From positions 372,001-436,000 of the forward strand of contig KQ964262.1 in assembly GCA_001566295.1 (NCBI GenBank): a stretch of DNA of 64,000 nucleotides. The letters are read 5' to 3'. Position 1 is the first letter of the stretch. The number at the start of each line of letters is the position of its first letter. A program made the translations under genes and the position numbers. Shown piece by piece: positions 54,229 through 64,000 of the stretch. This stretch comes from Microdochium bolleyi (lineage: Eukaryota > Ascomycota > Sordariomycetes > Xylariales > Microdochiaceae). A model generated the notes under the pieces. That model was not told the origin of the DNA. It was given only the letters and a program-made list of their open reading frames with translations, and did no database searches.

Positions 54229-56058
54229 CTATGCTCGCTCCTGCCCGACCTCTTGCTCAATCTGCGCGTCAATCTCCTTCCTCTCCTGGGCCGTCGCATC
54301 TGACAGCTTGACCACGACATGGTCGCCGAACAGGCCCTCGAGCTCTTCCAGACTCTTGCCCTTGGTCTCGGGGTAAAAGAAGTATATCACCACTACGCTG
54401 ACGACGGTCAGGCAGATGAAGACGAGGTAGTACCGCCAGCCGATGGTCGCGATCGCGGTCGCTCCCGGAGTGACGTAGGTCAAGCACATGATGAAGTACG
54501 TCGCGGTCGAGAGCGCGACGCCCCGTGCGCGGACATTGGTCGGGTAGATCTCGCTGGAGTAGACAAAAGACGCGGCATCGATGAAGAAGCCGTAGGCGAA
54601 GACGAACCTGTCAGGGAGGGTCATATTGGTGAGCGAACCAGTGCATAGAAAAGGAGAAGAACGGGAAGCAAGGTAAGAGAAGTTCACTCACAGGAAGATG
54701 GCAAATATGGCAACCTTCTGTCCAGCCGCGGCAGCCTCCGAGAGTGAGGACGCGCCAGTAACATACTCTGCGACCATAGCAGTCTCGAGGATTAGCGCGA
54801 TCAAGCACCCGATGAAACCAGTCAGCAACATCTAGCAGCGCGAATTTATCATGTTAGTCACTGAGTAGTTCCACCCCGGGACATCGTTCAGATGATGCAG
54901 GGCAATGGACAAGCAGAAACTCACTGGTCGGCGTCCGATATAGTCCATGGTCAATAACGATCCCAGGTTCCCGATCGCTCCGACAGTCGTGTACGCCCCG
55001 TAGAGCAGCAGGGGCATGCTTCCGGTGAGCCCGAGGTTGTTGTAGATGATGATGCTGTAGTTGGTGATGACCAGCGCTCCCGTCGAGTTGGCCGCGTACT
55101 GCACGTAGCACGACAGCGCGGTGCGCTTTATGTAAGCCTTGTTGGTCAGAAGCGCCCTGTAGCCCGAGGGGTTGGCGCGCTCGAACTCGATCTGCTTGCG
55201 CATCTGGTAGAACTCCTCGCGGACAGAGAGCGTGACCGCGGTGGACGAGGAGGCGGCGTCGTCCTGGGCTGTCGGGGCGGCGGACGACTTGCTGTTGTGG
55301 CTCTCCTCGCCAGCGTGTAGCCGCTCGAGGATACGCCAGGCCTCGTCCTCGCGGCCCTGCATGAGCAGCCAGCGGGGGGACTCGGGCACGAAAATGCACC
55401 CGACCAGAAGCACAAGAGCCGGGACCGCCGTGAAGGCCAGAGGGCCCCGCCAGCCAAATGTGAGGTTTGTCGAGAAGTAGCAACCATAGCCGACCCAGGC
55501 ACTGATGGCATATCCGGAGACGAGGAAGAAGCCGTGCAGGCCCGTGAGCATGCCACGCTTGCGCGCGGTCGACGCCTCGGCGAGGTAGATCGGGGTGACG
55601 GTGGCCAGGGCGCCGAGGCCGATGCCCTGCAGCACGCGCACGACGATGAGCATGGCGACGTGCACGCTCCCGGCCGTCAGGGCGCCGCCGACGACGGAGA
55701 GCACCGAGGCCGCCATGAGGGTGTTCCTGCGGCCGAATCTGTCGGCTGCCGGGCCGCCGGTCAGCGCGCCGACGGTGGCGCCGAAGAAGAAGAGCGCGTT
55801 GACAGCGCCGAGGATGTTGTTGGTGAAGGCTGCATCCGGGCCGACGAGGGAGAGGTTGAAGTAGGCGTAGAAGCCGGGCTGGCCCAGGCTGGTCGCGAAG
55901 GAGGCGAAACCTGGCAGCAAGCGAAGATGGAGTCAGCCCGTGGCAATTCTTAAGAACGTCTCCCTCTACAGCTCATTGTACCTACCAAAACCGTAGGTGA
56001 AGCTACCCAGGGCAACTATCATGCCTACCAGCAAGTTGTATGGTGTTGTTCGCGTCAT
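54229..56058 (-). CDS. MFS sugar-type transporter
   Basis: Predicted 12-helix proton-coupled sugar or polyol importer of 525 residues. Exons are 56058-55986, 55910-54925, 54831-54692 and 54607-54229, all in phase. Sugar-porter signatures are present: DRFGRRNT after helix 2, RVLQGIGLGALATVTPIYLAE in helix 4, PESPRWLL before the central loop, DYIGRRP after helix 8, and PETKGKSLEELEGLF after helix 12. The region around helices 10-11 reads FVFAYGFFIDAASFVYSSEI, in which the usual PxETFP-type motif gives SSEIYPTNVR, normal for the family. Substrate cannot be assigned. Confidence 0.92.
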
Positions 56059-57589
56059 CTTGAGATATGCCGCGGCTCGTTGATACTGCTGAGAGGGGAA
56101 TCTAGAGTCGGAGACACCCCTCGAGGTCCAAAGCACGCCAACCCTTCTTTATATCACACTCTACTCATGCTTCCATGCACACCCACGAGCCAAAAAGCTG
56201 CGCCGTCCCTGCATATCAGATGCAGGAGAAGGGGATTTCCAGGTTCACAAGGGTCGCGCTCTGTGTCAAGGGTATTGTTATCCATGGGTGGCTGCAGGAA
56301 ACGGTCTGCATCCTGTACTCCAACAGATGGTGTGTATTGTTTTGCGTAATAGATCGACAAGCCCGGCGAGCTCCTCATCCTTTTGGGTGTAGCTCCGTCT
56401 ACAGTGATTCCCTGCGAGGCGCCAAAGGCATGCCCGTCGTCGCCAATAGTCGTTCGCACATGGTTACACTGAGCTCCCAGCACAAGATTTCCTGCAGTGT
56501 GTCCTACCCAGGGTGGGATGCCGGCTGACTTACGCGGCAGCATGCATTGTCAAGCTTTCTAGGCGCCACCCCTCCCGCCGCCCGGCGCCTTTTCCCTTGT
56601 TACAGTGGAACGACACCGAGGAAATGAGATCGGAAGACACCCGCAAGGCCCGCAGGATCCCGCACGGGTGTCATGTCAGGTTACGGCACGGATGGGGTCT
56701 GATGGTGGCGCCTGGACGATGCCTCGGATGGCTGCTGCCGTCACTAGCGTGAAGAACATTGAACATCAAGCGGAGACGAATCTCCGCTTGGTAGCAGAGC
56801 GGTCCCCAATAGGGACAGACTTTCACTGGACGCGCCAGGGTCAGCATTGCTTCGTCTTGCCACTCTCGCCAGCAACTGGCGCACTTTCATCATGAAATAG
56901 GGTGCTCGGGAGCGCAGACCCATGTACCGCGGAGGCGGCTCGAGCCGTTGAGGTCCATCAGGACTCGCCTAATAAAAGCCACACGTCGGGGGGTGTTGTG
57001 TTTGTCTCCCTGGTCTCCTGCAGAATGCCCATATTGGCCAGCCTAGACGTTCTCCGGAATTTAGTCCGCGCTCCTGAGACATGTCTCGCCTCCTGCATCT
57101 TGGTTGCCATGCCGAGCAGGGATTTTCGTCCGACTTCCCGAAAACTGTCTGTCCCATCCTTCCGTTCTTGAGCATCTGCTGGACCAACAAAGTTGCAACT
57201 GGGATCAGTGGTGTGATCAGGCACGGGCCCTGCCTCCCCGCTAGTCAGGGGGTTCCCGCCGGTGACGAGGCCGCCTCGTCACGCGAGGGAACAGGGGTTA
57301 GAACACGTGTCTGGGGCCAGAATCGACCGTCCCTCCCGCAGAACAAGTCCTGCATCGCAGTGCTTGGGTGGGAAGCGAGGGCACACTGCAACCTCATACA
57401 CAGCGCGAACACCATAGTCCTATCACTGTAAACGAATCGACTCAGCCGGCAATATCCGATCACCACAGAGTTGTTGGTCCAGTCCATCCGCGGCTTCGGC
57501 ATTTTATCCAGGGCCCGAAGCGCACCTGGACAGGTCACTTCCGACCGGCACTCGCCGCACATAGTCGCCACCACCACCCGCCGCCGGGC
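56059..57589. other. Intergenic spacer between divergent genes
   Basis: About 1.5 kb between the sugar transporter and GNAT gene starts; it must hold both promoters. No RNA gene or motif-bearing frame found. Confidence 0.55.
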
Positions 57590-58335
57590 ATGCCTATCCG
57601 ACTGGAGCGCGCCGAGCGCGCCGAAATCCCTGAGCTAGTGGCTGTGTACTTTGAGAGCTTCAGCAAGAGCCCCCTGTCGCTGTACCTCAAGCCCAACCTG
57701 CCGCCCGTGCGCGCGTGGTTCGAGCGCAACCTGCACTCGGCGTTCGACAAGCCCGAGTACAGCCACATATACAAGGTCGTCGACGATCATGCGGACAGCC
57801 CAGGCGCGAAGGCAGAAATCATTGCCTTTGCGAACTGGGAGGGTCCTCATGAGGACACGGCAGCATCCGCCGGGACAAAGAGCGAGCGAGACTGGCCGGC
57901 CGAAGGCGACCCGGAGATGTTCGCCAACGTCGTCGCGAAGGCCGTGATGATGAGGAAGGAAATACTTGGCGACAAGGAGCACTGGTGTGAGTCGTTGCCA
58001 TCTGCGGGGTTCTATTGATGACTTGATCCAGGAGCAAAGAACCGAGTCGGCCCTTGGTCTGCCACGATTCTGACAAGGCACGGGGGTAAACAGATCTCAG
58101 TATCATGGCGACCCTGCCGCAGCATCAGCGCCGCGGCGCGGCATCCCTGCTAATGACCGAGCTCTGCGGGCAGGCCGATGCGGCGGGCCAGTGCGCCTAT
58201 CTCGAGGCCTCGCCGGCTGGCAAGTCGACGTACGAGCGGTTCGGGTTCGAGACGCGCGGCAGCTTCACCACCGTGATCAAGGGCGAGGGCTACGTCGATG
58301 CCCTGATGGTCCGCGAACCCAGAGATCTTGCCTGA
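57590..58335 (+). CDS. GNAT family N-acetyltransferase
   Basis: Predicted 212-residue acetyl-CoA-dependent acetyltransferase. Exons 57590-57986 and 58094-58335 join as HW-YLSIMATLPQHQRRGAA, which is the characteristic beta4 strand plus acetyl-CoA pyrophosphate loop (QRRGAA). The N-terminal RLERAERAEIPELVAVYFES and the C-terminal YLEASPAGKSTYERFGFE are typical of the family, with the latter helix and strand closing the substrate site. Many such fungal proteins are uncharacterised; drug or small-amine detoxification is one possibility only. The ATG at 57590 is the first in frame. Confidence 0.88.
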
Positions 58336-58865
58336 GGGGACAACGGCACTATTGCGTTAAGACTCTGAGTTCCAGCGAGTACATCAGACTGCTGAAGAGC
58401 AAGTGTGAAGCGCGAGCTGGTGGGGAGGAAGGATTGTTCGTGCCAGAGTATAGTCAAGACGTGGATCGCGTGGCTGTGCTTGTCAGTTTTGGGACTATAT
58501 GTCTGTCCAGCAGTCGTGAATACCCCATAGCTGTAGGGTCCAGCCTTCCTCCAAATTTGATCCCTGTACCAGCCAGACTACAGTAGCGCAGGGCCCATGG
58601 AGAACGTTCCGATTTCCAGCCCACGTTGTCGGCGATCGTGCTCCGCAATCTTCGTGCGGGGCTCCGCACTCCGATCAGCCCGAGACCCGGGAACCCTTTT
58701 CCATAGCATAGCTTGAGCCTTGCGGCTGCGATTTGTCGCGCGTGAATTCAAAATTGGCAACCCATGCATATGCAGTGTAGGAAGACGGACAAGGTGAACG
58801 GCAACGCCACATTGTACTTACTTTGATCGGCAGTGCATTGTTACCGAAAAGCCAGAACCCACAGA
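58336..58865. other. Intergenic spacer
   Basis: About 530 bases between the GNAT and cyclase-family genes, same strand; nothing recognised. Confidence 0.5.
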
Positions 58866-60302
58866 ATGGATGCGTCAAAGCTGCCCAAGTGGAAGGACAT
58901 GCCCCCCGTCGAAGGCGAGAAGTAAGTTCCACCTCCCTCTCCTCCCTTTGAACCCTAGAGGGACAATCATGATCAGCGACCATTTTAGCTGACTCCCGTC
59001 CATTTCCATAGACACGGATTTGCCTGGGGTCTCTTCGACAAAGATGGCGTCAGAGACGAGCTGGGCACGTTGAACCTGCTCACGCCGGACACCGTGCTCG
59101 CCGCCAAGGACGAGATCCGCACGGGCAAGAGCGTCGCGCTCAACTGGGGGCTCGACAAGCTCTCGCAGCCCACATTCGGCCGGTCCGTGCTCAAGCACGA
59201 GCTCGTCAACTGGCGCGAGAAGGAGGCCTTTCCGTTCTGGTCGTGGGACGACGAGATCAGCATCAACACGCAGACTGGTGAGTTGCGAGGCACCGTCTCA
59301 CGGGGGCGAGCGCGGACGTAAGAGATGCCTGGAGAAGCGCGAGTTGCTGACAAGCGGTTGGGTGTCAGGAAGCCAGTGGGATGGACTGCGTAAGTGGTGG
59401 TGCAGCTTGGTGTGCTCTTGCGGATGCGCAACATGATACTGATGGTTCTATCGCCCGGCATTCCCAGGCCACTGGGGAAACTCACACACAGGCAACTACT
59501 ATAACGGTTGGCACCATGACGAGGTGACCAAAGGCCCACAACTCGGCATAGAGAGTAAGCATTCTCCAGGAATAAAAAAAAAAGAAAGAATGGTTGTGCT
59601 CCCGGCCGTCTGACACACAACCGCAACCACGACACAGACTGGACCAAGAAAGGCGGCATCATCGGCCGCGGCGTGCTCCTCGATTACGTCGCATACGCGA
59701 GCCGCAACAGCATCGCCTACAGCCCAATGTCCGACCACGCCGTCGGCGTGAAGGAGCTCGATGCCATGGCCGCCGACGCCGGGGTGGTGTTCCGCCCCGG
59801 CGACATTCTGCTCGTGCGCATGGGCTGGACAAAGTGGTACGACGAGCACGGCGACGAGGACCGCGCAAAGTACGTGACCAACGCGTACGCGTGGGCCGGG
59901 GTGAGAGGGTGCGAGGAGACGCTCGAGTGGCTGTGGGACCACCACTTTGCGGCCGTGGCGAGCGACAACAATGGGTTCGAGGTCGTGCCGATGGATGATG
60001 CCTGGCGTGGGTGTTTCTTCTCTTCTTCCGCCCTTGCAATCTCCCATTCTTCCACTTCCAGGGTGCTCAGGACGTAGCTGTCATAGAAGGTAGGGGCAGA
60101 GCTTACTGACTTTTTTACCGATGCAGGGCTACACGATTTCTTGCTCCCGGGCTGGGGCATGCCGATTGGCGAGATGTGGGATCTCGAGGCGCTCGCCGTG
60201 GAGTGTGAGCGGCAGCAGCGGTGGACCTTCTTCCTGACGAGTTCGCCCCTGAACCTGCCTGGGGGTGTGGCAAGTCCGCCGAATGCGCTCGCCATCTTCT
60301 GA
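58866..60302 (+). CDS. Cyclase-family (kynurenine-formamidase-like) hydrolase
   Basis: Predicted 324-residue metal-dependent hydrolase of the putative cyclase family. Six exons: 58866-58921, 59012-59277, 59369-59389 (21 nt), 59468-59554, 59638-60006 and 60127-60302, every junction in phase. The start DASKLPKWKDMPPVEGEKHG and the core GLFDKDGVRDELGTLNLLTP are typical of fungal members. GGIIGRGVLLDYVAYA and FRPGDILLVRMGWTKWY form the hydrolase core. The end reads LHDFLLPGWGMPIGEMWDLE. The usual HxGTHxD metal site is represented by HWGNSHTGNYYNG, which departs from the consensus, so activity is uncertain. Bacterial relatives hydrolyse formamides or cyclic amides; the substrate here is unknown. 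Confidence 0.85.
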
Positions 60303-60559
60303 AAGTGGGCATATCGTGTGTTGCATATCAAATCAGGGAGGACTGGATACGAATATAGTTGTGACGTGCATCGTAAGAATTGTTATGCTTTATTTGTACA
60401 AAACGACTGAAAACCTGGGAAAGTAAAATGAAAACGAGAAATCAGACCAGAAACCCAGCACCACCGACTTGGAACTGCGAAATAATCCATACTCTTCTCA
60501 TATTCGTACAAGATCCGGTTACAGTGTAACAATAAGGTAAGAATCCAACAGCACCCCGC

Positions 60560-61123
60560 TCAGCAAGCAGCGATAGTGACAGCACCGAGCAGCGATCCGC
60601 CGGGGAACAAGCCTGCGGCCGCCTCGAGCGCCTTGAACACGTCTTCGCAGGTCCCGCTGTGGTCCGCCGCGGTGGCGGTGACCTTGTACAGCGCGTTGGC
60701 GCTCCCGTCGTCCCCGGTGCGCTGGAGGCTGAAGTACTCGGGCATGCGGTAGTAGTGGGCGTCGGCGAAGGCACAGCCGCTCGACGTGCAGCCCGAGTCG
60801 GTCGTCTCCTCGGTCTGGATGGACTCCTTCATGAAGTCGCGCACGATGTCGAGGATGTTGCCCGTGTCGCTGCCCGAGTTGTCGCCGTCAATGCGCAGGC
60901 AGAAGGCGTTGTCGCACGACTCGCGGTTCACGTCGCACCCGTTTGAGTCGCACTGGTCGACGATGTTGTCGACGAGGGACTTGAGGTCGTCGATCGAGTA
61001 GCCGCTGTCACGCATCATCTCCTCGACAAAGGCGTCCGAGTGCTCGATCTTGGTCTTGAATGCGGACGAGACGCCGCTGCTGAGGGCGAAGAGGCCGAGG
61101 GTGAGGACTGTGGAGGGGAACAT
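60560..61123 (-). CDS. Small secreted cysteine-rich protein (effector-like)
   Basis: Single-exon protein of 187 residues. The signal peptide is MFPSTVLTLGLFALSSGVSSA. The mature part is acidic in its N-terminal half and carries eight Cys: a cluster DQCDSNGCDVNRESCDNAFC, a pair in GCTSSGC, then one in GTCEDV and a C-terminal Cys. No known enzyme motif is seen. Size, secretion signal and paired cysteines fit the broad class of fungal small secreted proteins, some of which act in host interaction; that is inference. The frame is open to 61270, but the start context ACCATG at 61123 and the signal peptide fix the start. Confidence 0.75.
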   Translation of the reverse strand: MFPSTVLTLGLFALSSGVSSAFKTKIEHSDAFVEEMMRDSGYSIDDLKSLVDNIVDQCDSNGCDVNRESCDNAFCLRIDGDNSGSDTGNILDIVRDFMKESIQTEETTDSGCTSSGCAFADAHYYRMPEYFSLQRTGDDGSANALYKVTATAADHSGTCEDVFKALEAAAGLFPGGSLLGAVTIAAC

Positions 61124-62282
61124 GGTGATGATGAGGGTGGTTTTTATGTTTGTGGTGATTTCTGAGTTGAGGTTTGTGTCTGAGAAGTACTGGTCTGCGC
61201 TGGTCGTGCTGGTGATGCTGTGATCGAGCTTGGTGATTATTCCAGGAGCAAGCGGCTCATTTATAGCCATTTTTCACTCACTTCCACATTCTATTCACGT
61301 GCTTTCGTGGCTCGAAAAAGTACCAACGTCATCTTCTCACGCTTGGCATGACTCTGGGAGGCATCGCAATGTCGCAGGCTATCATCAGCCTCGCAGCTAC
61401 CAGCGATCTGCCCCGGTGTCGCCTGAAGTCGACGCCTTGCCAATAGCGCAGGGCAATTGTCACTGTTCAACGGATCGTCACCAGGAGCACCAACCGCGGA
61501 GCATCTATAAATAGCATGTTATATCAGCCAAGCCGCGAAGGAGCATATTTCCCCACAAAAGTCATGCTTATTCTGCCTTGACTGCGTAGCCGCACCCCGA
61601 AACATGCACAGATCTGCTTGAAGGTGCTACCACGCGGATACCCGATCCCTTTCGAGTAGGCGAATGCCTGCCCCTTCATTCCCCATCCAGGACAGAGTCT
61701 CTCTTCTTGGCCTCTAGATGACGTCAATACACCTCACCGCACCCCGCGAAGCCCCCGGCGGCAACCCTTGTCTGTGAAGCTTCGGCTCGCCTTGGCTTCT
61801 CAGCTGGAAGTAATGCGGATCGTCAATGCAGATCGTCTACAGGGTGACTCTTGTATCTGGCGGATGATTGTCTCCTTCTGTCTGGTCTTGTCAGCACTCC
61901 AACCCCAACGGCCTCAGCCCACACAAATAGTAACACAAGAGTCCTTCCGGCGTGGCTCGGCTTGCAGGTGCTGCATGGGAGACCATCGATCGATCGCGCT
62001 CTCTCAAGGGTGCTGCGAGGGCGGCCTTTCAAAGGTTGCAAGACCTAAGGATAGCATCAGATCAGAATGTCAAGACAGTGGTGATCATTTGATCTACATC
62101 ATTGCTGTCAGCAGATCATCCCCGGTTCATCGCTCCCCAGTAAGCGGAATGTAAAGCTGCATTTCAAAGACTCAACCAATGGTTCTTCTGCGCCGATGGG
62201 ATTGCGTCACTGCCTGCTTGGGGGTAGTACTGGTCGGATGTTCCCTACCTGTCGTGGACACTGGCATCAGCTGAACTCAGCA
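61124..62282. other. Intergenic spacer
   Basis: About 1.15 kb. Apart from the candidate TATA box, nothing recognised on either strand. Confidence 0.5.
61261..61266 (-). promoter_or_regulatory. Candidate TATA box of the small secreted protein gene
   Basis: TATAAA on the minus strand, 138 bases before the ATG at 61123, implying a 5' UTR of about 100 bases. A sequence match only. Confidence 0.4.
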
Positions 62283-62512
62283 TGCCTCAGGTACTGTCAC
62301 GGCTGCCAGGAAAGGAGAACGTGCCCGCCGTTGAGTACCAAGTTGTGGCGGAAGAAGTAGCAGCGCCTTCGCCTGCGGGTGGCGCGGTCATGAAGTGAGT
62401 TCAAATACTACTGCTCTCAATTCCATCAGCTCGAATCAACTTGCCTCGCACGCTGACATGCCGACATGCTGTAGGGCTTCTGCACACCGACTATCTCGGG
62501 GTTTTCTCTGGT
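62283..62512 (+). CDS. Possible two-exon micropeptide (weak)
   Basis: ATG at 62283 opens 37 codons (MPQVLSRLPGKENVPAVEYQ onward) ending at a consensus donor (AA|GTGAGT). After an intron with a CTGAC branch and TGTAG acceptor, 13 more codons (ASAHRLSRGFLW) precede a stop at about 62513. The opening loosely resembles the first exon of the cyclase-family gene nearby, so it may be a remnant of such a gene. Evidence is thin. Confidence 0.15.
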
Positions 62513-62686
62513 GATGCTCCTATATTTTGCCCCCGTGTGGGAATTCAAGAGAGCCCAGCTCAAAACATGTGAGAGGATGCGGAGATCATTGACAGCCCCA
62601 GAGGCAACCCGCGAGCAAGAGAACTCTTTGTTTATGCCAAGCGATGAAACCAGACAGTGTAGCTGGTTCCTCGGCGCACACCCTTT

Positions 62687-64000
62687 TCAGACTGCGAATT
62701 CTTCAACGATATCGTAAGGGAAGATGGTACTACAGTTGCCCCTCTGCGATATCCTGAGCAGACCTGTTTGCTTGCAACGCGGGAGCACCGTCTCGGCAAA
62801 GCGCGCAAGATCAGCCTCGCCTTTATCCCACCATTCAGCCCTTGCCGCCGCACAGATGACGTATGAGTCCTCCTCTGGCGGGAGCAGCCGCACGATCTCG
62901 ACACTGTCCAGGCTGCCGAGGTCGCAGAGGTAGTTGTCCAGTGCGACCCATGAGAGAGCTCTTCTGGCCGAGACCTCGTCCTCCGCAGTAAACTCACTTA
63001 TCGGGGCGCGGAAAGCCATGCGGAATCGCCGAAGACACGGCCCCGCGGTGAGGACCGCGTCGACCAGACCGGCCAGCTTTCTCCACTTCTTGAGCGTGGA
63101 GAAGTAGAACGTGGTGATAGTCAGACTCGAGAGCTGGCGGCAGCGACTCAGATCGAAGCGGGCGCCTGCGAAAATGATTAGCCGAGAGCCCCACAGGAAG
63201 CCTGCAACCACACCGCCTCGGACCTTGATAGTCGCGAGACCGTGGACTACGTACTGTGATTTTCCCTAGAGCCAAAGACGACGGCCAGTGTTCGCAAAGA
63301 TGGCGCGGCAGCGTCGATCAGCCGCGTCAGAGCTGTTGCCCCTGATGCGCAGGAAACAACCAGGGCAAGCGTATGCAGGTGGCCCACCACGGACGATGCA
63401 TCAGCTGCGGCAGCAGCAGCGGGCTTGTCATCGTGCACATCTCCGGAATGAGAAGATGGCGGAGTCTCGGTAGTCTGACCGCGGTCTGCAGCAGGGCAAG
63501 CTCGCTATTTAACAGATACCCGCGCTGGCCTTCTGGGCGTTCGAATCGTATCACGTCCAGCTCCAGTAGCGTCACGTGAGGATTTCCAAGAAGGCATGGC
63601 GCCGCCTAAGCAAAGTCGGAAGCGCGGAGACGGCCCAGAACTAGAAGACGGACCACGGTCTCGCCGCCGATTTCGGCCAGCCATTTTGCACGGAGTGCCG
63701 GCGAGGCCATAGCCAGATCCAGTTCCACGATGTTGAGCTGCCCGATGGCCCCAAAGTGGTCGAGCAGCAGCATCAGCCCCTCCTCCCAGACCGCCACATC
63801 CTTGATCGTTTGCACGACAGAATCCTCACAGTCCTCATCGTAGGGATTTCATAGCTCATTTTTGCGGATGCCACTTTCGTTGACGGACAGGGACCGCACG
63901 TGCCGCGGGATGGTCGTTCCTGGTGCGCCGTTGCTGCTGCCAGCGTTGCGAAGAATGGAACAGAGCCGGCCGGGAATACTGATGTGCAGGCCGAGGTCTG
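62687..64000 (-). pseudogene. Broken gene of unknown family (LRR/F-box-like pattern), continues off the right edge
   Basis: The minus strand encodes a long leucine-rich protein whose frame is repeatedly interrupted. Reading from the edge: ISIPGRLCSILRNAG and TTIPRHVRSLSVNESG, then TGA at 63851-63849, then DVAVWEEGLMLLLDHFG and LNIVELDLAMASPALRAKWL, then TAG at 63608-63606, then VTLLELDVIRFERPEG. A frame change near 63450 leads to HLHTLALVVSCASGATAL. A second near 63250 leads to VAGFLWGSRLIIFAG and SRCRQLSSLTITTFYFSTL, ending at 62687. The continuity of protein-like sequence through all breaks, with stop codons in the same frame as their flanks, argues for decay. LELDVIRF-type repeats and an IPxHVRSLS motif recall fungal F-box/LRR proteins, but the family is not certain. 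Weak introns could remove the TGA only. Confidence 0.55.

Noticed and set aside
1..64000. CRISPR arrays, bacterial operons, insertion sequences, rRNA genes
   Set aside because: No regularly spaced repeats, terminal inverted repeats with transposase, or rRNA sequence seen; the window is eukaryotic. A systematic self-alignment was not possible here.

Overview
This is a window of a filamentous ascomycete (Pezizomycotina) nuclear genome, most likely a Sordariomycete. The evidence is many short (about 45-160 nt) GT-AG introns with CTAAC/CTGAC-like branch points, GC-rich coding sequence, Zn2Cys6 regulators, cutinase, fungal P450s, intron-bearing tRNA genes and long gene-poor spacers. The species cannot be fixed from sequence alone. 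I rebuilt gene models by hand from splice sites, reading phase and protein-family patterns.

Layout. 0-5 kb: a secreted kelch-propeller protein cut by the left edge and a DHA1-type MFS transporter. 6-10.4 kb: a tRNA-Ile, a P450 and a small SRPK-like kinase. 10.3-17.1 kb: a block of three F-box/ankyrin loci (two intact, one decayed) lying between tRNA-Arg(ACG) and a second tRNA-Ile(AAT). 17.8-19.2 kb: a PaxM-like FAD monooxygenase. 21.9-23.3 kb: a secreted cysteine-rich protein. 23.3-27.7 kb: nothing convincing. 27.7-38.6 kb: a P450, a second FAD monooxygenase, a tandem EthD-like small protein and a Zn2Cys6 regulator. 39-42.5 kb: a broken ankyrin remnant and two hypothetical genes. 42.8-47.2 kb: a cutinase and a second Zn2Cys6 regulator. 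47.7-53.6 kb: a TRP-like membrane protein and a GNAT-plus-ankyrin protein. 54-60.3 kb: a sugar-type MFS transporter, a GNAT acetyltransferase and a cyclase-family hydrolase. 60.5-64 kb: a small secreted cysteine-rich protein and a heavily broken gene running off the right edge.

How the genes may work together. Two P450s, two FAD monooxygenases, an EthD-like protein and a pathway-type regulator look like tailoring steps of specialised metabolism. No polyketide synthase, NRPS, terpene cyclase or prenyltransferase is visible, so any core enzyme lies outside or the genes act elsewhere. Cutinase, the two secreted cysteine-bearing proteins and the transporters fit a plant-associated or litter lifestyle. 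The most unusual features are the tRNA-flanked F-box/ankyrin family with its decayed copy, the two tRNA-Ile genes with different introns and compensated T-arms, and several genes broken by frameshifts and nonsense codons.
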